A stretch of 64,000 bases of DNA, taken from positions 78,150-142,149 of the forward strand of contig JAUWMR010000002.1 of assembly GCA_030613055.1 (NCBI GenBank). Reading direction: 5' to 3'. The notes beneath the pieces were generated by a model, which saw only the letters and a list, made by a program, of their open reading frames with translations, was not told the DNA's origin and searched no databases. The DNA is from Desulfobacteraceae bacterium (GTDB lineage: Bacteria > Desulfobacterota > DSM-4660 > Desulfatiglandales > Desulfatiglandaceae). Made by a program: the position numbers and the translations under genes. This document shows positions 45,582 to 53,563 of the stretch, one piece after another (position 1 is the first letter of the stretch; each line of letters opens with the position of its first letter).

Positions 45582-46736
45582 TCAGCCGTCGCCTTGCTCC
45601 AATTGCTTGCTCAGCACGAGATTATCCCGGTGTATAACTTCATCGTCGTGTTTAAATCCCAATTGTGATTCTATCTCGTTGGAGTTCAGGCCCATGATTT
45701 TCCTTATGTCGCCCGAATGGTAATTGACCATACCAACCGCAATTTCCTTTCCGGTTTTATTGATTAATAGAACAGAATTGCCCTGGCTGAACCTGCCCCT
45801 TACTTCTCTAATTCCCGATGGGAGGAGGCTTTTTCCATGTTCCATCAGGGCCTTTTCCGCTCCCCGGTCAATAATGATTTCTCCTTTAGGAGACTTTGTA
45901 AACGCTATCCAGTGTTTTCGAGTGCAAAGTGCCACATCCTTGGGCAAAAACAGAGTTCCTTCTTCTTTTCCTGCAAATATTCTCTCTAAAACCCCTGGTT
46001 TCAGCCCATTCGCGATGATGGTCGGGACACCTGCAAGTGCCACTTTCTGAGCGGCTTTTATCTTGCTCGCCATGCCTCCTGTTCCTAAAAAACCAGGAAT
46101 CGAACTGGCAAATTCCATTACTTCTCGGTCCACTTTTTCCACAACCCTGATAAGCCTCGCATCTTCATGTAAGCGCGGGTCTTTATCAAATAGACCATCA
46201 ATATCAGTAAGATTTACCAGAAGCTGGGATTCAGTGACATTGGTTATCATGGCACTCAGGTTGTCATTGTCGCCAAATTTGATTTCATCCACTACCACAG
46301 TGTCATTTTCATTGATGATGGGAATGACATTCCAGGAGAGAAGAGTAAAAACGGTATTACGCGCATTCAGGTATCGGCGCCTGTGTGTGAGATCGTCCCG
46401 TGTGGTTAAGATCTGGGCCACATTCAGCCCAAGACGGCCAAAGGCTTCCTCATAGGCCCTCATAAGGCTGGTCTGACCAATGGCGGCCATGGCCTGTTGT
46501 TGGGACACGGACTGAGGCCTTTTTAGCCTATTGACTTTCTTTAGACCGGATGCGATGGCGCCTGAAGAAACTACAATAATCTCAATCTTTTTTTTTCTGA
46601 TCGCGAAAATGTCCGCTGTGATTTCATCTATTACGGACATGTTCAGGCCATTTTTTTCCGTCAGAACGCCGCTTCCCACCTTAATGACGGCTCTTTTGAC
46701 TGGTTTTAGCAGGTATTTTCTCGAACTGCTTTCCAT
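45582..46736 (-). CDS. proB: Glutamate 5-kinase with PUA domain
   Basis: AVIKVGSGVLTEKNG opens the amino-acid kinase fold; IINENDTVVVDEIKFGDNDNLSA and GTGGMASKIKAA are substrate and ATP blocks. The C-terminal about 100 residues form a PUA domain. The enzyme starts proline synthesis; proA is not in the window. It overlaps obgE by 31 bp. 384 residues, full-length. Confidence 0.96.
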   Translation of the reverse strand: MESSSRKYLLKPVKRAVIKVGSGVLTEKNGLNMSVIDEITADIFAIRKKKIEIIVVSSGAIASGLKKVNRLKRPQSVSQQQAMAAIGQTSLMRAYEEAFGRLGLNVAQILTTRDDLTHRRRYLNARNTVFTLLSWNVIPIINENDTVVVDEIKFGDNDNLSAMITNVTESQLLVNLTDIDGLFDKDPRLHEDARLIRVVEKVDREVMEFASSIPGFLGTGGMASKIKAAQKVALAGVPTIIANGLKPGVLERIFAGKEEGTLFLPKDVALCTRKHWIAFTKSPKGEIIIDRGAEKALMEHGKSLLPSGIREVRGRFSQGNSVLLINKTGKEIAVGMVNYHSGDIRKIMGLNSNEIESQLGFKHDDEVIHRDNLVLSKQLEQGDG

Positions 46737-47725
46737 TTTTGAAAAATAATCCTTTTCAGTTCTTCAAGACCCTCACCGGTCAATGCCGAGATGGGTAAGG
46801 AATCGATACCCTTCTCCTCAAGGGCCTTTTGCGTTTTTACCAGATTCCTGTGGTCGTTTCTATAAAGATCCATCTTATTTATCAGCACCATTTGGGGCTT
46901 TTCGGCTAATCCGGGATTATAGGCAATCATTTCGCTTCTGAGGGTTTGAAAATCATCTAAAATATTATTTTCAGGTTTAAAAGTAATGTCTATGAGATGC
47001 AGCAGGAGTTTTGTTCGCTCAATATGCCTCAGAAATCTATGACCGAGGCCACGACCCTGGCTGGCCCCTTCAATAAGACCCGGAATGTCGGCGATAACCA
47101 CAAACATTTCGTCGTCAAGGGCCATGACACCGAGATTGGGAAAAATGGTAGTGAAAGGGTAGCTATCCACCTTGGGAGTGGCAGAGCTGAGGCGAGAGAG
47201 AAGCGTTGATTTTCCTGCGTTGGGTAGTCCGATCAGCCCGATATCGGCAATAAGTTTAAGTGAAAGCCTTAATTTTTTTTCAACTCCGGGAAGACCAGGC
47301 TGGGCGAACCTTGGCGATCTGTTGGTTGAAGTGGCGAAGTGCTGGTTTCCCTTTCCTCCTCTTCCCCCGGGGAGAAGAAGGATTTCCTGGTTGTCATGAA
47401 TTAAATCCGCAAGCAGCTCGCCCGTATTGTAATCTTCGATAACAGTTCCTAAAGGTGTCGAAAGTATTAGGTCTGCACCATTCTTGCCGGATTGATTTTT
47501 TCCCCTTCCGTGTCCACCTTTGAGTGCCTTGAAAAACTTGCGTGAACCGTAGTCAGTTAAGGTATAGAGCGTCCGGGTTGACTTCGCAATGATGCTTCCG
47601 CCGTTTCCGCCATTTCCGCCATCCGGACCGCCTTTTGGTATGAATTTTTCTCGTCTGAAACTGACACAACCTTTTCCACCGTCTCCTGATCTGGCCGTAA
47701 TTATTGCTTCATCCAAAAAGCCCAT
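46706..47725 (-). CDS. obgE: GTPase ObgE/CgtA
   Basis: The Obg glycine-rich domain (ARSGDGGKGCVSFRREKF, PDGGNGGNGGS) is followed by the GTPase domain: GLPNAGKSTLL (G1), DIPGLIEGAS (G3), NKMD (G4). No C-terminal OCT domain, as usual in proteobacteria. Obg acts in 50S ribosome maturation. The order rplU-rpmA-obgE-proB is widely conserved. 339 residues. Confidence 0.97.
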   Translation of the reverse strand: MGFLDEAIITARSGDGGKGCVSFRREKFIPKGGPDGGNGGNGGSIIAKSTRTLYTLTDYGSRKFFKALKGGHGRGKNQSGKNGADLILSTPLGTVIEDYNTGELLADLIHDNQEILLLPGGRGGKGNQHFATSTNRSPRFAQPGLPGVEKKLRLSLKLIADIGLIGLPNAGKSTLLSRLSSATPKVDSYPFTTIFPNLGVMALDDEMFVVIADIPGLIEGASQGRGLGHRFLRHIERTKLLLHLIDITFKPENNILDDFQTLRSEMIAYNPGLAEKPQMVLINKMDLYRNDHRNLVKTQKALEEKGIDSLPISALTGEGLEELKRIIFQKWKAVRENTC

Positions 47726-47776
47726 TTAATACCTGTAGGCGTTCACAGGTTCAGATCTGCTAAACCCTGAACCTGT

Positions 47777-48031
47777 TTACTCGGCGTAAACACTTACCCT
47801 TTTTCGCGTCTTGCCGAAACGTTCAAAGGTGACGATTCCATCAATTTTGGCGAAAACGGTATAGTCCTTGCCGAGACCGACGTTAATACCCGGGTGTATT
47901 TTGGTGCCCTTCTGCCGGATAAGGATGTTTCCAGCGCGCACCTTCTGCCCGCCGAACCTTTTTACGCCGTATCTCTGCCCTGCGCTGTCCCTGCCGTTTT
48001 TGGAACTGCCGCCTGCTTTTTTATGTGCCAT
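47777..48031 (-). CDS. rpmA: Ribosomal protein L27
   Basis: [28 protein letters not shown] covers residues 2-29 (AHKKAGGSS is the start) and [14 protein letters not shown] follows. 84 residues. There is no N-terminal extension of the Firmicutes cleaved type. 12 bp downstream of rplU. Confidence 0.98.
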   Translation of the reverse strand: MAHKKAGGSSKNGRDSAGQRYGVKRFGGQKVRAGNILIRQKGTKIHPGINVGLGKDYTVFAKIDGIVTFERFGKTRKRVSVYAE

Positions 48032-48043
48032 CCTGCTTACCTC

Positions 48044-48355
48044 TTATCCTTCAATATTTTCGATCCTGACAAGAGTAAAATATTGCCTGTGGCCCTGTTT
48101 TTTACGATAGCCTTTTCTCCGCTTGTACTTGAAGACCACTATTTTCCTGTTCTTGCCCTGACGGGTGATTTTTCCAACAACTTTCGACTTCTCAAGATAG
48201 GGCTTGCCGATCTTGATTTTTTCGCCGTCAGATGTTAAAAGTACCCTCTCAAATGTAACACTGTCTCCCACGTCTCCGTCAAGTTTTTCGAGCCTTACCT
48301 CGTCCCCCTGGGCGACACTGTACTGTTTTCCGCCGGTTTTAATTACCGCATACAT
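48044..48355 (-). CDS. rplU: Ribosomal protein L21
   Basis: MYAVIKTGGKQYSVAQGD is the L21 start, and FKYKRRKGYRKKQGHRQ is the conserved RNA-binding C-terminal segment. 103 residues. It is the first gene of the rplU-rpmA-obgE-proB-nadD-rsfS set and has its own promoter at 48390-48418. Confidence 0.98.
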   Translation of the reverse strand: MYAVIKTGGKQYSVAQGDEVRLEKLDGDVGDSVTFERVLLTSDGEKIKIGKPYLEKSKVVGKITRQGKNRKIVVFKYKRRKGYRKKQGHRQYFTLVRIENIEG

Positions 48356-48389
48356 TATTTTCCGCTCCTTGAAAAGAAATGAACTTTAA

Positions 48390-48418
48390 ATTCTAAATAT
48401 ATATTTTTGTCAAGTCAA
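48390..48418 (-). promoter_or_regulatory. Sigma-70-type promoter for rplU
   Basis: On the minus strand: TTGACT, 17-base spacer, TAGAAT (each 5 of 6 to consensus). The transcript would begin about 48383, giving a short leader of about 28 bases. Confidence 0.65.
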
Positions 48419-48492
48419 GATAAAAAATAATCCTGAATCCTGGGACGCCCCTAAAGACTAAAAGGTGACAATAAATGGAAGATGAGAGAAGG

Positions 48493-49503
48493 TCATTTCA
48501 GAAAATGTACTCCGAATTTCCGGCAGTGCCTTATAATGTCGGATCTCAGGAGTCTAAAGGGATAGAACCACAACTGCATTTTAAAACGTGGTTTATCGAA
48601 TACTGTTTTTTGACCCAGTTCACGGTAGGCCGAAAGTCTTTTGTTGGGCGGCGCGCCAAATCGGGGACATCGGTTTTTAAGGCTCTCTTTCAAGACGGCG
48701 TGCAGTTTCTGGTTTCGTGGGCAATAATCCTGCGGATAAGAAGGTGTCCAGAAAAGGGGTGTCTTTATCCCGCGCCAGAGTGTTTCCAGCTTCCATATCT
48801 TTCTTAGCAAGGCGTCGTCATCTGCAACTTCGGCCAAAGGCCTTTTGAACAATACCTGTCTATATACATCAACAAAATAAACATCTTGCCCTTTTCTGAT
48901 TTCCGCTATGGTATGCGGCGATGTTTTTGTAGTATTGTCCCATAGATAGACTACCTGGGTTTCCCATCCCATCTGGTAAGCAAGTTCACAGAACACCCAC
49001 GCCTGCCTGTCGCAAACGCCATATCCTCTTTGCCAGATAACATAAGGCCAGGGAATATCCTTGAATCCTTTTTCATCGGGCTTAACTTTCTTAACTACCG
49101 TTTGAAACAGTGCCTTGATGTTGTTCGGGTCATCATTAGTGATGTCCCGAGATATGTGATGGAAAAAACATGCGTATCGCCATAATTCGAAATCCCAGAA
49201 ATTGAATGGTGCGGTAAAAAACGGGCCTTTGATGCCTTCATGTTCAGCTAACTTTAGATGCTGCTGCGGTATGGAACCGGGTACGGTTTCAGGCACCAGT
49301 TTACGGGCCAGGGAAATGGCAGTATCAAGATCATTTCCGGTAACCGAGGAAAGCCACTGTTCCGACACCATAATGCGTGTTTCCTTGCCCGGCGCGTCTG
49401 CGGCCAGGGCACACTCGTTATGCCCTGACAGGGGTACGACTGCAATAAATGCAATTGCAATTAGTCCTGTCTTCCATGTCATTTGATATTTTCGTGGTAA
49501 CAT
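48493..49503 (-). CDS. Secreted transglutaminase-like protein
   Basis: A signal peptide (TGLIAIAFIAVVPLSGHNECALAA) starts this 336-residue protein. The centre has a papain-like Cys-His-Asp arrangement typical of transglutaminase-like domains: GYGVCDRQAWVFCELAYQMG, then PHTIAEI, then YFVDVYRQ. Such domains act as cysteine proteases or crosslinkers; the substrate is unknown. A second in-frame ATG is 21 bp downstream of the first (49501-49503). It lies next to the island boundary but on the chromosomal side. Confidence 0.75.
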   Translation of the reverse strand: MLPRKYQMTWKTGLIAIAFIAVVPLSGHNECALAADAPGKETRIMVSEQWLSSVTGNDLDTAISLARKLVPETVPGSIPQQHLKLAEHEGIKGPFFTAPFNFWDFELWRYACFFHHISRDITNDDPNNIKALFQTVVKKVKPDEKGFKDIPWPYVIWQRGYGVCDRQAWVFCELAYQMGWETQVVYLWDNTTKTSPHTIAEIRKGQDVYFVDVYRQVLFKRPLAEVADDDALLRKIWKLETLWRGIKTPLFWTPSYPQDYCPRNQKLHAVLKESLKNRCPRFGAPPNKRLSAYRELGQKTVFDKPRFKMQLWFYPFRLLRSDIIRHCRKFGVHFLK

Positions 49504-49780
49504 CTTCCCGTGTCTTCTCTAAGTCGGGTTAAGCGTCTTAGCAAACTAACATTCTGAATTCCCGCCCCTACCTTCGATGGGGCAGGCTTTTTGAGGGAAT
49601 GACAGGCTGAAATATCGACAGATGGTGAAATTGGGTGCGTTAATTGTTATCTTACGGGATTTTTTCGATTCCTTGGTAGCTGATGCTGAGATCTGAACGC
49701 TTTGCCGGGTGATTCCTGATCCGGTTTCGTGGCCCCTTTCAGGGGCAAATGGAAGCCATGTCTTTTGGATACGGATTTTT
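49504..49780. other. Intergenic stretch before the island
   Basis: No gene is visible. It contains a degenerate palindromic repeat (GAATTCCCGCCCC... near 49555-49605) and a small hairpin GCCCCT-TTC-AGGGGC near 49733-49747. Both could be transcription-end structures or REP-type repeats. Confidence 0.4.
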
Positions 49781-49828
49781 TACTGGTGCCCCCGGCATGA
49801 CTCGAACATGCGGCACCCAGATTAGGAA
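49781..49828. repeat. Left direct repeat of tRNA-Arg 3' part (att site)
   Basis: These 48 bp are identical to 53516-53563, which cover the 3' end of tRNA-Arg(CCT) up to the anticodon loop, plus 3 bp outside. The copy here does not continue into a full tRNA: after base 49828 the sequence diverges. It marks the far end of a 3.7-kb insertion. Confidence 0.85.
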
Positions 49829-49937
49829 ACAGTTCCAGGGGGTGCCGCTAAAATGGGGGAGTCACTTAACTTATTGATTTTATTATGTCGGGGTAGTATA
49901 AACAATATAACGAAAATAGGCAAAAAAAATAATTACT

Positions 49938-49967
49938 GTCACATTTTGTCACATTTTGTCACATTTT
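49938..49967. repeat. Three tandem copies of GTCACATTTT
   Basis: Perfect decamers at 49938, 49948 and 49958, just inside the left att repeat. One more copy (53466-53475) lies in the last codons of the integrase remnant beside the right att repeat. Helically phased direct repeats near both ends look like arm-type recombinase sites, which is an inference. Confidence 0.6.
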
Positions 49968-50092
49968 TGGGGATATGCTGTTATTTCATGATGTAAAATA
50001 AAAAACGCAAAAACACACTTTTTCCTTGATATTATAAAAAAAAAGACGATAATAGTATCAATCATCCCATTGAGCGCCTGTGCCTCAGTGGC

Positions 50093-50122
50093 CCCGAATC
50101 CCAGAGGGTTCGGGTTTTTTTT
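50093..50122 (+). terminator. Rho-independent terminator upstream of the NYN gene
   Basis: CCCGAA-T-CCC, loop AGA, GGG-TTCGGG, then eight Ts: a 9-bp stem with one bulge. It ends 17 bp before the NYN start codon, so it may close a short leader transcript (attenuator-like) or insulate the gene from upstream reading. No gene is seen between 49829 and 50139. Confidence 0.7.
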
Positions 50123-50139
50123 GCTAAAAGGAGCGAGGT

Positions 50140-50778
50140 ATGATGAGGACAATATTTTTCTTTGATGGATTTAATGTATATCACTCCTTAAATATTTATT
50201 CTAAAATCAATGGAAAGAGGAAAAAATCCTATAATAAATATAAATGGCTGAACTTATACCGCTTGGCGCAATTATTTATTAGAAAAGATGATATCCTTGC
50301 TGATGTATACTATTTCACTGCCTATGCTACTTGGCTGCCTGATTCAATGAAAAGACACAGGGTACTTGTTAAAGCCCTTCAATATGCAGGGGTAAAAGTT
50401 GTTTTAGGGGTATTCAAAGATAAAGACAAGTTTTGTCCACTATGTAAGAGGCCATATCGGACAAAAGAAGAAAAACAGACCGATGTAAATATAGCTCTTT
50501 ACCTCTTTAGAGAAGCTTTTTTAGATAGGTATGATAAAGCGTTCCTGGTAACTGTTGACAGCGATTTAGTACCAGCAATTGAATTAGTCAAAAAAACATT
50601 TCCTGAAAAGGAGATTATTCTCCTTACTCCAATAGGAAGAAACTCTTTTGCACTAAAACAGGTTTGTGATTTCAGGATGAAAATAAAAGAGAAACACTTA
50701 ATAACCAGCCAGTTCCCTGACACAATTTCTCTCAGCGATGGTGCAAAGCTTCAGCGACCTTCTGAATGGAATCAATAA
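50140..50778 (+). CDS. NYN-domain (PIN-like) nuclease family protein
   Basis: FFFDGFNVYHSL near the N-terminus, KQTDVNIALYLFREAF in the middle and FLVTVDSDLVPAIELVKK give the conserved aspartates of NYN/LabA-like PIN-fold ribonucleases. An inserted CPLCKRPY segment suggests a small zinc-binding knuckle. The ATG has a strong AAAGGAGCGAGGT site. 212 residues, no signal peptide. It is the first gene of the tRNA-Arg island and AT-rich compared with the flanking core genes. Families of this type act in RNA decay and in phage defence; role here unproven. Confidence 0.85.
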   Translation: MMRTIFFFDGFNVYHSLNIYSKINGKRKKSYNKYKWLNLYRLAQLFIRKDDILADVYYFTAYATWLPDSMKRHRVLVKALQYAGVKVVLGVFKDKDKFCPLCKRPYRTKEEKQTDVNIALYLFREAFLDRYDKAFLVTVDSDLVPAIELVKKTFPEKEIILLTPIGRNSFALKQVCDFRMKIKEKHLITSQFPDTISLSDGAKLQRPSEWNQ

Positions 50779-51009
50779 AAACTGTTATTGTTCAAACTAA
50801 ATTTTGTCAAGCCTACAAGATTTTTCCACATCCCCATCACATGATCTGTTATCCCCGCGTTCATTGATAGAGTTTTTTCCCGTCCAAACGAAAACAATCT
50901 GAGCTAACAATTTCCTTTTAAAACAAATACTTGACAAAGATTTGAAAATGCAATTGAACTCTGAGGATCGGGCTGGCCTGCGCTTTTATTTGCTCTTTCA
51001 AAACTGAAT

Positions 51010-51146
51010 ACCCGTAAGGAAGCCGAGGTTAGCACCCTGGCAGAAAAGGCGTGTAAGTCACTCAAGACAACAAATCCCGAAAGGGAGGGATGAAATAGAG
51101 TGTCCCGTCAAGGCGGGTCGCAAGCCTAAGCGAAAAATGGCATTTT
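51010..51146 (+). ncRNA. Candidate structured RNA in the island (omega-RNA/HEARO-like architecture)
   Basis: A non-coding stretch with nested helices that can be read directly: GCCGAGG/CCCTGGC (51022-51041), an outer AGGC/GCCT pair (51047-51050 with 51124-51127), CACTC/GAGTG (51059-51063 with 51098-51102), a GNRA hairpin TCCC-GAAA-GGGA (51075-51086) and CCCG/CGGG (51104-51117). A TTGACA box lies at 50931-50936, with no clear -10. The layout just upstream of a mobile gene recalls the guide-RNA scaffolds of IscB elements (HEARO RNAs), but no IscB gene is present. The type is a recollection-based guess; the structure itself is seen. The rest of 50779-51199 has no gene. Confidence 0.5.
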
Positions 51147-51199
51147 AAAAATATAAAATAGATATTGAATGTTTTATTTCAGTAATATAAAATAAATTT

Positions 51200-52225
51200 A
51201 TGACTGTTTTAGTAGCGCTATCAACAAAAGATTCATTGGTAATGGGATGCGATAGTCTCGGTTCTGTAACAAGGGATTTGGTCGATCCATTTGATCTTCT
51301 TCCAGATTTTTTTGAGACGAAAGATGATTGGAGCCTCAAAGTTGATAAAGAAGGGAATCCCACCCTCAAAACATTCCAGGATATATATAAAAAAGCTCAA
51401 TCAGTGCCCTTCAACCACATGCCTCATGTTACTAAATTATTTCCTCTTGATCCTCTTGAGATGGGAGTTATGATCACTGGCATTGCATCAATTGGTGAAA
51501 GGACAATCAAAAGCCTAATAAACGAATTTAAAAATAATGATATCGCATTCAATAAAAATAAAAAACCTGCAAATTATGCGGTGAAGAAAGTAGCAGGAAG
51601 GTTGTTGAAATTTATTGATCCATTTTACCAAAAGGAGTATGAAAAATTGAGAGGGAAACCTCCTTTGGAATTCATGATTGGGGGATATGATAAGAGGGCT
51701 CAATTACCAAAGATTTTTAGAATTTTTTTCCATAAAGAAAAACAATCGGATAGATTGGAGCAAAACCTTACGGATTCTTTTGGAATCGCATTTGGGGGCC
51801 AAACGCAGGAGATCGAGAGAATTGTTTTTGGCACAGATAATGCAAATAGATTAAATATAATAAAAAGGATTGTCAGTCTCTTTGACGTATATAAACAAAT
51901 TCTACAGGATTTTCTAAAAGAAAAAGGAATAGATGAAGAATTACCCCCTTCATCCGACTACATTGACAAATTACATCCTTTTAAAGAATGGGGTTTATAT
52001 AGTTTCGATGCGAATTGGGGGGATTTTTCTGAACAAAATGCAATTGATTGTGTAAATTTTTTTGTTGAAATTATGATAAAATCACAGCAGTTTAGTACAA
52101 GCATGCCTACAGTCGGAGGCCCTGTTCATATTGGCCTAATAACTAAACAACATGGATTCAAATTCATATCAAAAGAAATGTATGAACATGAAGGGTTTGC
52201 AACCCCAATAAGGAGAGAAAAATGA
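51200..52225 (+). CDS. Proteasome-like Ntn-hydrolase
   Basis: MTVLVALSTKDSLVMGCDS starts the 341-residue protein with the beta-subunit pattern of proteasome/HslV hydrolases. After removal of Met1, Thr2 would be the catalytic N-terminal nucleophile, and Asp18 falls exactly at the Asp17 position of the family. HVTKLFPLDPLEMGVMITGIASIGERT carries Lys79 in the place of catalytic Lys33, after an insertion of about 45 residues. The total is longer than HslV (about 175) or Anbu (about 240). There is no partner ATPase nearby. No clear ribosome-binding site. It is coupled by a 4-bp overlap to the next gene. Fold assignment is by motif; substrate unknown. Confidence 0.7.
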   Translation: MTVLVALSTKDSLVMGCDSLGSVTRDLVDPFDLLPDFFETKDDWSLKVDKEGNPTLKTFQDIYKKAQSVPFNHMPHVTKLFPLDPLEMGVMITGIASIGERTIKSLINEFKNNDIAFNKNKKPANYAVKKVAGRLLKFIDPFYQKEYEKLRGKPPLEFMIGGYDKRAQLPKIFRIFFHKEKQSDRLEQNLTDSFGIAFGGQTQEIERIVFGTDNANRLNIIKRIVSLFDVYKQILQDFLKEKGIDEELPPSSDYIDKLHPFKEWGLYSFDANWGDFSEQNAIDCVNFFVEIMIKSQQFSTSMPTVGGPVHIGLITKQHGFKFISKEMYEHEGFATPIRREK

Positions 52226-52410
52226 GAGAATCAATGAAATATATTACGGTCGAGGAACGCAATTTATATGAGAGATTAGCGAAACAATATAATATTAAAG
52301 GTTATTCGGCTCCAGTATCCATTATATGTAATTCTAATAAAAATAAACTCCAAAAAGGGAAAATACCAAAAACAGAAACCCAAGAACTGAGTAAGTGGAT
52401 ATCGAAATAA
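52222..52410 (+). CDS. Small basic protein coupled to the Ntn-hydrolase
   Basis: The 62-residue product (MRESMKYITVEERNLYERL...) is basic and Lys/Asn-rich with a likely helical first third. Its ATG overlaps the Ntn-hydrolase stop as ATGA, so the two are made together. No family is recognised. It could be a regulator, substrate or adaptor of the hydrolase. A second ATG five codons in is an alternative start. Confidence 0.6.
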   Translation: MRESMKYITVEERNLYERLAKQYNIKGYSAPVSIICNSNKNKLQKGKIPKTETQELSKWISK

Positions 52411-52449
52411 TCTGTGATAGGCAAGATCCGATCTTACAATTAATCTTTT

Positions 52450-52727
52450 TTATTTGTTGCTCATTTTTCCTACGACAATTCCCACGCACCTGCTTCCATT
52501 GCGGGTGCTATCCTTAATATCCCAGGAAAGGCATTCAAGCAAATACCGTGTATATTTGGCCTCACTCTTAGCAATTTGCTCTTTAAGTTCCGCAATCATA
52601 AATCTGATCCCTTCGGAAGATAGTGGTCCTACACTTTCCAAGACAAAAATAGCAGCTTGGAGACCTTTATTGAAAACTTAGTTGCTTCCCTTTCCGTCAA
52701 TAAGTTTTGATATTTTTTGTTCTCCAT
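52450..52727 (-). pseudogene. Frameshifted small gene (about 92 codons)
   Basis: A good start (ATG at 52725-52727 after AAAGGGGGTATCATC) reads MENKKYQNLLTEREATKFS and then hits a stop after 32 codons. A second frame takes over near 52680 and continues AAIFVLESVGPLSSEGIRF... to the stop at 52450 (helical, Glu/Lys-rich, then ending in GRC..VGKM). One base shift would join them into one protein. It may be a pseudogene or, less likely, a programmed frameshift. Minus strand, opposite to the other island genes. Confidence 0.5.
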
Positions 52728-52941
52728 GATGATACCCCCTTTCTGAAATTGATACAAAAAGACCTCAGCAAATAATGTGCCAGGGATTGGGGGAAGGTCT
52801 CAATTTTATTAAAAGTGTGAAAACCATTATTCACGGGGGTTTTAAAGAGGCAAACAACTGAAGGATTGGCTTGAAAAGGCGGGGGGCTTGAAGGGCTGCG
52901 CAATTTTTAGGCTTCATTATTTAATTAGGAGGTTTTGCCCG

Positions 52942-53148
52942 ATGAATCCAGAACAAGATAAAAGACAAAGAAACGAAACAACCTTTTTTGTGTTTTGTGC
53001 CCTTATCGGATTGGTGGGAGTGTGGTTATGGACAGAAAGCGTGGGAGCTGTCCTTACATTATTTGGTTTAGCCACGTTGATTGGTGAATGTACTTCAGCT
53101 ATTACCCGCCGATTGGACGCTATAATTGGCAAGGAGAGAGTATTATGA
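52942..53148 (+). CDS. Small two-helix membrane protein
   Basis: The ATG at 52942 lies 10 bp after a perfect AGGAGG. The 68-residue product starts with a polar, charged stretch (MNPEQDKRQRNE), then two hydrophobic helices (TFFVFCALIGLVGVWLW and VGAVLTLFGLATLIGECTSA), and a basic end. No family is recognised. It precedes the integrase remnant. Between 52728 and 52941 nothing else is visible. Confidence 0.6.
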   Translation: MNPEQDKRQRNETTFFVFCALIGLVGVWLWTESVGAVLTLFGLATLIGECTSAITRRLDAIIGKERVL

Positions 53149-53213
53149 AAAACCAGAATTGAGGCTTACAATGAAAGGGGGAACGATATGAAAGACAGTT
53201 TAAAATGGATTGA

Positions 53214-53504
53214 AAAAATAGGGAACCCAAAAGAAAGGCTTATGCACATGGTTTTGGAATTGCCGGATTCCATGACCTGAGACACACCTTTGCAAGCCAT
53301 GCAATCATGAGAGGGGCAAGCTTAAAAGATGTTCAGGAGGTACTCGGTCACAAGACTATGACAATGACCCTCAGGTATTCTCACCTTACCCAGGAACACA
53401 AAAAGAAAGCGGTCAATCTCTTGAATGGATTGACCGCCTCTGCTGACGGTTTATGTCACAAAACTGTCACATTTTATCAAGTCACAATTTCGGCCACCAG
53501 CTAA
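53214..53504 (+). pseudogene. Tyrosine recombinase (integrase), C-terminal remnant
   Basis: The frame reads GFHDLRHTFASHAIMRGASL (the HxxR box), EVLGHKTMTMTLRYSHLTQEH (the H..., then the catalytic Tyr in RYSHL) and a tail ending CHKTVTF. The first catalytic Arg and the core N-terminal part are missing; the frame is closed by a TGA at 53211-53213. Just upstream a short frame (53188-53280, MKDSLKWIEKIG...) with its own GGGGG site overlaps it in another register, so the 5' part was replaced. It ends 14 bp before the tRNA-Arg 3' end, the usual place for an integrase gene. Confidence 0.8.
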
Positions 53505-53515
53505 CTTATTGAATA

Positions 53516-53563
53516 TACTGGTGCCCCCGGCATGACTCGAACATGCGGCACCCAGATTAGGAA
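53516..53563. repeat. Right direct repeat inside tRNA-Arg (att site)
   Basis: Identical over 48 bp to 49781-49828. It covers the CCA end, acceptor 3' strand, T-arm and anticodon 3' part of the intact tRNA gene. Recombination in the anticodon loop region keeps the tRNA intact, as is common for tRNA-targeting tyrosine integrases. Confidence 0.85.

Noticed and set aside
49781-49850. A second tRNA-Arg gene
   Set aside because: Only the 3' half matches; after 49828 there is no anticodon 5' strand, D-arm or acceptor 5' strand. It is an attachment-site copy, not a tRNA.
49938-49967. CRISPR array
   Set aside because: The three GTCACATTTT copies are directly adjacent with no spacers; no cas genes are present.
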